Source of the DNA: Zopfochytrium polystomum
Lineage: Eukaryota > Chytridiomycota > Chytridiomycetes > Chytridiales > Chytridiaceae
NCBI GenBank assembly: GCA_025765615.1
Contig: JAIVFJ010000112.1
Span: 139,501-203,500 of the forward strand
DNA length: 64,000 nucleotides
Reading direction: 5' to 3'
Shown here piece after piece: positions 14,023 to 21,705 of the stretch (position 1 is the stretch's first letter; every line of letters starts with the position of its first letter). The translations under genes were made by a program, and so were the position numbers. The notes under the pieces were generated by a model. It was given only the letters and a program-made list of their open reading frames with translations, did not search any database and was not told where the DNA came from.

Positions 14023-15519
14023 TCATTGGGCTGGCTCCTGGCTGCGATCCTGGCTGGACCGAGGCGGCTGCTGAGTGGCAGGGAGCGCCCTTCTGTTTGC
14101 GCTTTCATTGAGCATATCTGCAACGCCGTCCGCATCGGAGGTTGACCTTCCCGTCGACTGCATTATCATTGCGGATCGGTTGACAGCGCGCCTCGTTGTG
14201 GGGTCAACCCCGACGTCAAAGTCATATTGCAAGCGCCTGTCCGACAGCGCGAGGGTTTGCCGCTCCAGGTGGGCCAGCTGCTGCACACCGATGCGCAGTC
14301 TTCCGTTATGCTCAATTTCTTGCTCCTGCCGCCTGAGTTCCAAGTCCTCCCTGTCGTGGCCGATCGCGCGGCGCTCTTGCTCGATTTGCGCGCGCCGCCG
14401 CTCGTTCTCCAGCGCAACCTCGTCCGCCTGCATCGCCATCTCTTCGCGCCGGTGCCGGTCCCGCGCTTCAATGTCCAGCGCCCTTTGCCGCGCCACCTCC
14501 GCCTCCCGGTCCGCCTGCTCGTTTCGCCGCTGCAACTCGTCGTTCTCCACTTGCTTCCTCTGCTTGTACGCCTCGGCCGCCTCCTTTGCGGCCCGCCCGG
14601 AGAACCAGCGGTTTAGCATCTCCCGCGCCCGTCTGTTCATCGCGACGCACACGACGATAACGACGAAGGTGAGCAAGGTCGGGATCAGAATCGCGGTCAG
14701 CGACGCAGTCCACGTCTTTTCGCACGCCGCGATCGCGCTTTCGTCGGCGGTCTGGCTGCACGAGCAGACGTACTGAATTTTCCCAGAACCAGTCGTGTTA
14801 CCGCAATGCGGACGGCCGTCGCACACGAAGGGTTGTGGCAGAAAGGTTATCCAACCGGCCTCTTCGTCGTATCTGTAAGATCTCGAAGCGTAGAGCACAG
14901 AGTCAGACGAGTCCTTTTGGCAGAACGCGGCAGAGAGCACGAAGTTTTGATCCACAAAAATGCCTTCAGTGCTGGAACAATTGCCATTAAGCAGCCACCC
15001 AACGTTACACATGAATGCTGCCGCCGGCCGCTGGAGGTTGAACGGTGCAAGAGAAGCGTTAAAGTAGCGGGTAGGTGGATCATCGAACGTCGTGCATGGG
15101 TCCAATCTCGCGTTGTCGAATGCGAGCGATAAGTTGGAACATTGGTAGTGCTCAAAAAAGCCGGAGTCGACTGGGCTGCTGGAGAGCAAACACTCTCCGT
15201 TGCAGATGCTGTACCCGTAATTACCACAGCGGCCGGAGGATGAGCAGCACTGCCGGTAGCTGGGCAGTGCGTTGCGCCGCTGGCGGCAGTTTTCGTCGTA
15301 GTAGGTCGTGGTGGTCATATTGAACGACCGCTGGCCGTTCACCAGGAACAGGCCTGTCCCGGAGGCCTGTGGCGTCGCAGCCGTCGACGACGACGATGAG
15401 GAGGCCGGCATCGTCGACGTAGTGGTAATCGAAGAGGTGGATTCAGCCTTTGTTGTCGTTATTGCCGTTGTGGTTGTTGATGCCGCTGTCGACGAAGTTG
15501 GTGGCGAAGAAGTCGACAT
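14023..15519 (-). CDS. Single-pass membrane protein with Cys-rich hevein-like ectodomain and coiled-coil tail (copy 1)
   Basis: 498 residues from the chosen ATG (MSTSSPP), which aligns with the start of the paralogue; an in-frame ATG lies 23 codons upstream. Layout: Ser/Thr-rich stalk (1-50), Cys-rich ectodomain (about 55-265) with QCCSSSGRCGNYG resembling the CCSxxGxCG core of chitin-binding hevein modules, possible N-glycosylation sites, a transmembrane helix at about 272-293 (LTAILIPTLLTFVVIVVCVA), basic MNRRAREML, then a charged coiled coil (about 300-440) and a short C-terminal region with YDFDVGVDPTTRRAVNR. No signal peptide is seen, so the helix may act as a reverse signal anchor or an upstream exon is missing. 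The gene and its 3' flank are tandem-duplicated at 16117-17595. A wall-sensing or receptor role is an inference. Confidence 0.8.
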   Translation of the reverse strand: MSTSSPPTSSTAASTTTTAITTTKAESTSSITTTSTMPASSSSSSTAATPQASGTGLFLVNGQRSFNMTTTTYYDENCRQRRNALPSYRQCCSSSGRCGNYGYSICNGECLLSSSPVDSGFFEHYQCSNLSLAFDNARLDPCTTFDDPPTRYFNASLAPFNLQRPAAAFMCNVGWLLNGNCSSTEGIFVDQNFVLSAAFCQKDSSDSVLYASRSYRYDEEAGWITFLPQPFVCDGRPHCGNTTGSGKIQYVCSCSQTADESAIAACEKTWTASLTAILIPTLLTFVVIVVCVAMNRRAREMLNRWFSGRAAKEAAEAYKQRKQVENDELQRRNEQADREAEVARQRALDIEARDRHRREEMAMQADEVALENERRRAQIEQERRAIGHDREDLELRRQEQEIEHNGRLRIGVQQLAHLERQTLALSDRRLQYDFDVGVDPTTRRAVNRSAMIMQSTGRSTSDADGVADMLNESANRRALPATQQPPRSSQDRSQEPAQ

Positions 15520-16116
15520 TGGTTGCTTGATTCTTGATGGCGGGCGCGGGATTTTTCTTGTGGTCCCGGTTTTGGGAAACCTTATCATTTATGCTGAGTG
15601 ACTGCGCTGAACCAAAAAAGGAGTGGTCGCTGTGGTGGCGGGCTGTCCAGCGATCGCTGATTGGCTGTGGTGGTATTTTTCGCCAACACAACGGGAACGG
15701 GGTTTTCTTCATTTCAATGGGGCAACGCTGTAGTGATTCTAACAACGGGCAGGAATGATGAAAAGTTTCCATCGCGCACATTTACGTCGAGTATGTCAAA
15801 GCCTGGGTCACGAGGAGGCATCAAAGAGAGAAGAACTAGCCACGAGAAGCGAGAGAAAAGAACCCATGGCAGCGGCAAAGAGGTGAAACACAGCTGTGGA
15901 GAAACACGAATATCAGTCAACGGCTTAGAGGCTCATGGAACAGTCATACAATGACGCCCCTCTAAACGGTTTGCAGAAGGGGCGGCAAAAAAGAACAAGC
16001 AAATATATGTAATGGAGAATGAGATGGAAACGGATACGGGAGCTGGACGTCGCGATCGTTAACAAAAATGAGGCACAAGTTTTCACTGAGTCGGCCCAGC
16101 ATCAAGAGGATGGCGC

Positions 16117-17595
16117 CTAGCTGCGATTCCGGCTGGACCGAGGCGGCTGCTGAGTGGCAGGGAGCGCCCTTCTGTTTGCGCTTGCATTGAGCATATCTGC
16201 AACGCCCTCGGCGTCGGACGTCGACCTTCCGGTCGACTGCATTATCATGGCGGATCGGTTGACCGCACGCCCCGTTGTGGGGTCAACCCCGACGTCAAAG
16301 TCGAACTGCAGGTGCCTGTCCGACAGCGCGAGGGTCTGCCGCTCCAGGTGAGCCAGCTGGTGCACTCCGATGCGCAGCCGTCCGTTGTGCTCAATCTCCT
16401 CTTCTTGCCGACTGAGCTCCAAGTCTTCCCTGTCGTGGCCGATCGCGCGGCGCTCTTGCTCGATTTGCACGCGCCGCCGCTCGTTCTCCAGCGCAACCAC
16501 TTTCGCCTGCAACGCGATCTCTTCGCGCCGGCGCTGGTCCCGCGCTTCAATGTCCAACGCCCTTTGCCGCTCCTCCTCCGCCTCCCGGTCTGCCTGCTCG
16601 TTCCGCCGCTGCAACTCGAAGTTCTCCTCTTGCCTCCTCTGCTTGTACGCCTCGGCCGCCTCCTTTGCGGCCCGCCCGGAGAACCAGCGGTTTAGCAGCT
16701 CCCGCACCCGCTTGTACATCACGACGCACACGATGAAAACGGCGAGGGTGAACAAGGTGGGGACCAGGATCGCGATGAGCTCGGACGTCCGGGGCTTTGT
16801 GCACGCCGCGATCGCGCTTTCGTCGGCCGTCTGGCTGCAGGTGCAGGCGTACACGGTGTCCACAACCGTGTCCGCGCTAGCGCAGTACGGACGGCCGTCG
16901 CACACCATGGCCGTGGGTAGCGAGTCGATCCAATAGCTCTGCTCGTGGTTGCCGTAGGACCTGGAAGCGTAGAGCACGGAGTCGGACAAGTCCCTCTGGC
17001 AGAAGGTATCAGAAACGATGGTGTCTGGACTCACGAACAAGCCGTCGTAGCCGGAGCAGTCGCCGCTCAGCCATCCGAATTGACACTTGTAGGCTGCCGC
17101 CGGCTGCTGGAGGTTCGAAACGGTAAACGACGCGTTCAATTTGCGGGCAGGCGGGTTGTCGAACGTCGTGCACGGATCCGATTTCGCGTCGCCGAACGGC
17201 AGCGACATGTTTTGCGAACATTGGTAGTGGTCAAAGCCAATGAAATTGTGCGAGTTGCTCTGCCACAAACACGTCCCGTTGCAATAGCTGAAGCCGTAAT
17301 TGCCGCAATGGCCGGAGGACGTGCAGCACCGCTGGTAGTTGGTGAGCGAGCTCCTGTTTTTTGAGCAATAATCGTCGTCGTAAATCAAAGTTGTCAAGTT
17401 GTACGACCGCTGGCCGTCCACCATGTACAGGGCTGTCGCGGAAGACTGTGGCGTCGCAGCCGTCGATGTCGTCGTCGAGGAGGAGGAGGAGGAGGAGGAG
17501 GAGAAGGAGGATGCGGTCCCTGCGGTCGTCGGTGCCGTTGTTGTTGTCGACGTCTTGGACAAAGTCGGTGGCGAGGAAGGGGAAGTCGCCGCCAT
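16117..17595 (-). CDS. Single-pass membrane protein with Cys-rich hevein-like ectodomain and coiled-coil tail (copy 2)
   Basis: 492 residues from MAATSPSSPP; an upstream in-frame ATG at 17706 would add a Glu/Lys-rich extension from a GAA-repeat tract that the paralogue lacks. Same order as copy 1: Ser/Thr-rich stalk with a Ser run, ectodomain with conserved cysteines (QRCCTSSGHCGNYG, CSCSQ/CTCSQ), a helix (LIAILVPTLFTLAVFIVCVVMY) and a coiled-coil tail. The tail is far more conserved between the copies (RWFSGRAAKEAAEAYKQR; ALENERRR.QIEQERRAIGH) than the ectodomain, which differs widely except at its cysteines. That pattern fits a constant cytoplasmic partner and a diversifying outer face. Confidence 0.8.
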   Translation of the reverse strand: MAATSPSSPPTLSKTSTTTTAPTTAGTASSFSSSSSSSSSTTTSTAATPQSSATALYMVDGQRSYNLTTLIYDDDYCSKNRSSLTNYQRCCTSSGHCGNYGFSYCNGTCLWQSNSHNFIGFDHYQCSQNMSLPFGDAKSDPCTTFDNPPARKLNASFTVSNLQQPAAAYKCQFGWLSGDCSGYDGLFVSPDTIVSDTFCQRDLSDSVLYASRSYGNHEQSYWIDSLPTAMVCDGRPYCASADTVVDTVYACTCSQTADESAIAACTKPRTSELIAILVPTLFTLAVFIVCVVMYKRVRELLNRWFSGRAAKEAAEAYKQRRQEENFELQRRNEQADREAEEERQRALDIEARDQRRREEIALQAKVVALENERRRVQIEQERRAIGHDREDLELSRQEEEIEHNGRLRIGVHQLAHLERQTLALSDRHLQFDFDVGVDPTTGRAVNRSAMIMQSTGRSTSDAEGVADMLNASANRRALPATQQPPRSSRNRS

Positions 17596-17756
17596 GATTT
17601 TACCTGTCTGTCTCTCTCTTTTCTTCTCTGTTTCTTCTTCTTCTTCTTCTTCTTTTGTTGTTTTTGAGGAGGTTTTATTGAAAATCTCCCAATTTGGAAG
17701 TTTCATACACGGATACTGTATTGACTGTATTTGTTAGAACATGCAGTGACTGCGCG

Positions 17757-19346
17757 ATGCGCGTGGGAGATTATTTTTGCAGTGACCAGCCTGAAAGGAA
17801 AAAGAAAGAAAGAAAGAAAGAAAGAATGGGCAAGTAATGATTGTTGGGGCGAAAGGCGACAGCGATTGGCGAGACTGCTGCGACGGGCGCCCCATCGCAA
17901 CTCGGAGCACCTGACGAGTGGTCTTTCCCCCCGTCCCTCCCCTCTCCACTTTGACTTTCTTCCAACTGTCAAATTTCAGGTGTGTGGCTCGCCTCGTTTG
18001 CGGCCAGCCTCGGCGGCCTGCTCTTTGGCTACGAATTGTACGTCGTAACCCTTGTCCTTTTCAACACCTCCGCCGACTTCTATTTCGGAAAGACCGGGGA
18101 TGACGAGCTGCTCAACTCGGTCCGCCAGGCCATCATCCTCTTCCTCTTTGGCGCTACCATCTTCACTTTTGTATCCATCGCGACCGTCGACTTGTTGGGC
18201 CGCAAGGGCTCTATCATTATGGGCGGGCTTCTGTTTGCCCTGGGCTGCTCCCTCGAGGCAGGATCCACCTCGTTTGCGATGCTGCTGGCTGGCCGCTTCT
18301 TCTCCGGCGCCGCCAGCGGCGTCGTCTGCACCGTCGTGCCGGCGTACCTGGCGGAGATCGCTCCGGCAAAAAGACGTGGCGCGGTCACTGCCGTTTTCCA
18401 TTTGATGATCGTTTTTGGTTTCTTTGTCCGCACCTGCGTCTTTGTCGTTCTCGAAAACGAGGTTGGAAGCATTTGGCGAATCGCCTTCGTTGTCCCGGTG
18501 GGTGCATTTTTTTACGCTCTTGTGCGAAGAGTAGCATGAGTCAATGGTGGCAGCACCCCTCTTACTTGTGCAATACTTCATTCTCGCCACGAAAAAAAAA
18601 AACTCCCTTGAAAATCTTAGGCGGTTGTCGCGGGCCTCATGGTGGCTGCGGCGTCATTCATTCCAGACTCCGAGCAAGCCACAGGCCAGGCGGAATGGTC
18701 CGAATTCCTTTCAGGCCGTACCCTCCGGTCCGTAATCACTGTCTTTGCGCTCCGCTTTTTCTGGCAGTTCTCAGGCATCAACGAAACCCTCTTCTACTCG
18801 CTGGACATGCTCTACTACGTGGGGTTCAAAACCCCGGACACGAAAGTCCTCTTCCCGCTTGTCAACTCCCTCATCGAGGTCGTCTACATCTTCCCTTGCT
18901 TCACCCTCGTCGACCGTCTGGGTCGCAAGCCGCTGCTCATCGGTGGCGCTACAGTCATCCTCCTGTCGCACGTGGGCCTCTATTTTTCCCTGACAGCCGC
19001 CGACAACTCGGTTTCGGACGACACGGCGAACGAGACCGCCGCGTGGGTCGCCGTCTTCTGCATGTACCTGGTCGTGGTCGCCTACGCGGCGACCTGGGGC
19101 CCAATCGTCTGGACACTCCAAGTCGAACTCTTCCCGCTTCGCGAGCGCGCAAAGGGCATCGGCTTGGCGACCCTGGCCCAGTGGCTCTGGTTGGCCATTT
19201 CTGTGTTTGCGTGGCCAAAGACCATGGAGGACGAATTCCCGCCGCAAAAGTACTGGGCCTTTGCTGCGTTCTCCGCGTTTGCGGTCGTCGGCGCGTTCTT
19301 TGTTCCCGAGACAAGGAAAAAGGAGCTCGAAGAGATTGGCCAATAA
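17757..19346 (+). CDS. MFS sugar-transporter-family membrane protein
   Basis: Major facilitator, sugar porter type, in the plasma or vacuolar membrane. Exons: 17757-17781 (tentative, supplies MRVGDYFC), 17980-18497, 18621-19346; 422 residues. Intron 18498-18620 is firm, since it joins WRIAFVVP to AVVAGLMVA in phase. Signatures in order: GGLLFGYELYVV in helix 1, DLLGRKGS, the GR..SG..SG....VP.YLAEIAP..RRG block, QFSGINETLFYSLDMLYYVG, DRLGRKPLLIGG, WTLQVELFPLRERAKG and a terminal PETRKKELEEI. The usual PESPRWL after helix 6 is reduced to FIPDSEQ, with a short central loop, so about 420 residues against the usual 480-550. GYE replaces the common GYD in helix 1. The substrate cannot be named. The first exon is the weak point: the phase fits but the donor (A|GTGACC) is poor. 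Confidence 0.8.
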
Positions 19347-19678
19347 GGAAGTGGAGAGGCGGACCGGACAGCGCTGCCTCGTTTCTTCGTTCCTGGACGT
19401 TTTTGCCGTTTCCCTCATATTTTTTGCTGCCTATGCGAAGAACAAATAACACATCCTTATCTTCTGCGTAATGAGGTCGGGACACACCAACTGTTGATCG
19501 CGTGCGACAAACCACTCACAATCATGCCGCGTATCCCGTGGCAGGCGTAATTGGAATTGAAGAACGAAAGCAGACATTTGATTCAAAGAAGGTGCAAACT
19601 GAAGTAACCATAGACCAAGCCACTCGTATTTATTCGTGAGAAAAAGATATAGATGCAGTGTCCGTCCTTGTGTTCCGT
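19347..19678. other. Convergent 3' intergenic spacer
   Basis: The spacer lies between the converging transporter and the minus-strand coiled-coil gene. It holds only 3' UTR-like sequence, and I see no gene or repeat in it. Confidence 0.5.
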
Positions 19679-20350
19679 TCAGTACATTTCCGACCTGTCG
19701 TCAGGGGTAGCCTGCGGTGGCGGCGGCGGGGGCGGCGCCAGAAGCTTGCCCATGTGGCTGTTGATGTCGTCCTGGATTTGGCGGCCAAACTCGAGCGCGC
19801 GCGAAGCACCGTCGCTGTTGAATCCGGTGATGCGCCCCGTGATCTTTGGGACGACGCGCACGTTGCCCTGGTCGTCGATCAGGGTCGTGTACTCGACTGT
19901 CATGGTTTCGTCCGCGAGCTGCTTCCGCAGATCCTTCTCCTTGTTCGCCAGCTCGAGCTGGCGGATGCGCATAGCGGCCTTGCGCTCCTGCACCTGCGCC
20001 GCGCGCCGCTCCTCGGCCTCCTCGCTCTGGATCCGCAGCGCGTACTGTTCCGCCTCGATCGCGTCCTTCTTCCGCTGCAGCTCCTGCTCGTACTTTTGCC
20101 GCGCAATCTCCTTCTCCTCCGCGGCGAACTCCTTCTTGACCTTGATCTCCCGCGCAGCTTCCTTTGCAGCGAGTTTCTGCTTCGCCAGCGCGTTGCGCTT
20201 CTCCAGGTCCTTGACGCGCCGCTCCTCGTCTTTCAGGTCGGCGTTGGTCTTGATGCGGTCCGCGAGCCGCCCGAAAAACGTCTTGCGCTTGGTGTCAGTG
20301 TCGAGATCGCTGTCGTCGCTGTCGCTGTCGTGGCGCTTGCTGCTGGACAT
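19679..20350 (-). CDS. Small coiled-coil protein
   Basis: 223 residues, single exon. A Ser/Asp-rich N-terminus (MSSSKRHDSDSDDSD) leads to TFFGRLADRIK, then a continuous Lys/Glu/Ala/Arg coiled coil (about 30-145), then MTVEYTTLIDDQGNVRVVPKI and on to an Ala/Pro-rich end with a Pro run. The region after the coil may resemble the post-coil segment of the two membrane proteins on the same strand (acidic residue, Gly or Thr, then R.V). No enzyme motif. It is probably cytoplasmic and protein-binding. The opposite strand is also open over most of this length but gives a low-complexity product and is rejected. Confidence 0.75.
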   Translation of the reverse strand: MSSSKRHDSDSDDSDLDTDTKRKTFFGRLADRIKTNADLKDEERRVKDLEKRNALAKQKLAAKEAAREIKVKKEFAAEEKEIARQKYEQELQRKKDAIEAEQYALRIQSEEAEERRAAQVQERKAAMRIRQLELANKEKDLRKQLADETMTVEYTTLIDDQGNVRVVPKITGRITGFNSDGASRALEFGRQIQDDINSHMGKLLAPPPPPPPQATPDDRSEMY

Positions 20351-20800
20351 TTTTGGAAGGAACGATGGGGTGGGTGGGTGGGTGGAGCGGTCGGCTGTGG
20401 GTGGGGAAGGTGGGGTGACTTAACTGAGAGGAAGATTTCCTTTATTTGCTGTTGTACGTTTTTTATTTTTGAGGTGGCGCAGATGATGACTGCGCTTTTG
20501 TCTTTCTTTTGGTGTGTTGTCTTTGTCTTCCCCCACGGCCGGCCGTGTACACGAACTCGCCGCCACCGCACACGACGCCAACGCGGCAAACGCACAGCGA
20601 CTTAAGCGCGCACTCACTCACTCACTCACTCGAATAAGCCAAGGGGGATAGAAGCCGGCTCGAGAATGGGGTGGCCTTTCCCGCACATAACGCCAACAAA
20701 AGGCGTGCGGGGCATCGTGCAACAAGTGAAATATCCTTTCTTCAATTTATCGCACGACGAGAAATGACTCCTTACTCTTTATTTTAAAAACGAGAGATGC
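20351..20800. other. Spacer between two minus-strand coiled-coil genes
   Basis: Promoter side of the 19679-20350 gene. It has GGGT and (TCAC)n repeats (about 20606-20631). No gene seen. Confidence 0.5.
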
Positions 20801-21541
20801 TCATGCCGCAGTTCGAGAAGAGGCAAAAGGCTCGGTGCGCGTCCTCTCCGTACGAGGAGATGGCGTTGACGGAGAGGCCCTGTGCTGGCGTGCCGAAGAA
20901 GATTGAAGCCCAGGCTGACCGGCGGCGGCGGCGGGAGCCAGAAGACCATAATAGCGCGCCGCGTTCGTGACGCCCAATATGGCCTCGACGTCCCCGGGTG
21001 TCTGTTGCAGCAACCTGTTCGTCTCTTGCACACCGACTGCCGCCCGCCGCACGCTGACCTCGGGAGTCAAAGCCAGCCGTCCGGTACCCGATCCGGAGCC
21101 TTCGTCGACAAAGGCGCCGCGCAGCGTGGTGGTGACGGTCGCGGTGGCACCCCCCTCGACCAGCCTCCGCTCCTCGATCATCAGCGCCAGCTGGCTTCTC
21201 TGAACGGCGTGCGCCCGCGCAACAGCCCGCAGCTGCGCGTCGCGCTCCCGCCGCACCCGCTCGTCCTCCGCCTTTATCCGCTCCTTCTCGAGCTCGAACC
21301 GCCGCCGATCCAGCGCCACCTGCTTCTCCCGCCGCGCCAGCTCGTCGCGCTCCGCTTGCGCCGCCGCCAGCGCCGCGATCCGCGCAGCCTCGACCTCCGC
21401 GTCGATGCGCTGCGACCGCGCCGCGTTCTGCCGCTGAGCTTCCTGCAGTTGCCGCTCCTTCTCCTTGTTCTCTGCTTTCAGCCTTCTGTTAGCCTTCATG
21501 ACTTCTGCGAAGGACGCCTTTGGTGGCGGAGGCCTGGACAT
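20801..21541 (-). CDS. Coiled-coil protein
   Basis: 246 residues from MSRPPPPKASFAEVMKANRR; this ATG is preferred over one 33 codons upstream whose leader is not protein-like. A Pro-rich start precedes a long Glu/Arg/Ala coiled coil (about 10-130), followed by a less charged segment containing TTTLRGAFVDEGSG, RLALTPEVSVRRAAVGVQE and a Ser/Thr/Arg-rich end. It lies divergently from the HET-domain gene, with starts about 165 bases apart, so the two may share a promoter region. Function unknown; layout resembles the 19679-20350 protein. Confidence 0.75.
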   Translation of the reverse strand: MSRPPPPKASFAEVMKANRRLKAENKEKERQLQEAQRQNAARSQRIDAEVEAARIAALAAAQAERDELARREKQVALDRRRFELEKERIKAEDERVRRERDAQLRAVARAHAVQRSQLALMIEERRLVEGGATATVTTTLRGAFVDEGSGSGTGRLALTPEVSVRRAAVGVQETNRLLQQTPGDVEAILGVTNAARYYGLLAPAAAAGQPGLQSSSARQHRASPSTPSPRTERTRTEPFASSRTAA

Positions 21542-21705
21542 TTGTCGTCGTCCTTGCCGGCGCGGGTGACTGTGTGTTGTGCTGTGGCAAAGGTTTCCAA
21601 GCTTCGTTTGTCTTTCGTAATAAATCAGATAAATACGCATATGACAAACACAATCATCTCCAAGGGTAAATAACGTTCAATAACTTACCCGCCCTCACCA
21701 ACAAG

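Larger units (their letters stand above)
13855..17700 (-). repeat. Tandem segmental duplication of about 2.1 kb
   Basis: Copy 1 (about 13855-15590) and copy 2 (about 15930-17700) match over the gene and the 3' flank, for example AATGAGGCACAAGTTTTCA at 13988 and 16066, and GAGGCTCAT.GAACAGTCA.ACAATG at about 13859 and 15929. Confidence 0.7.
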
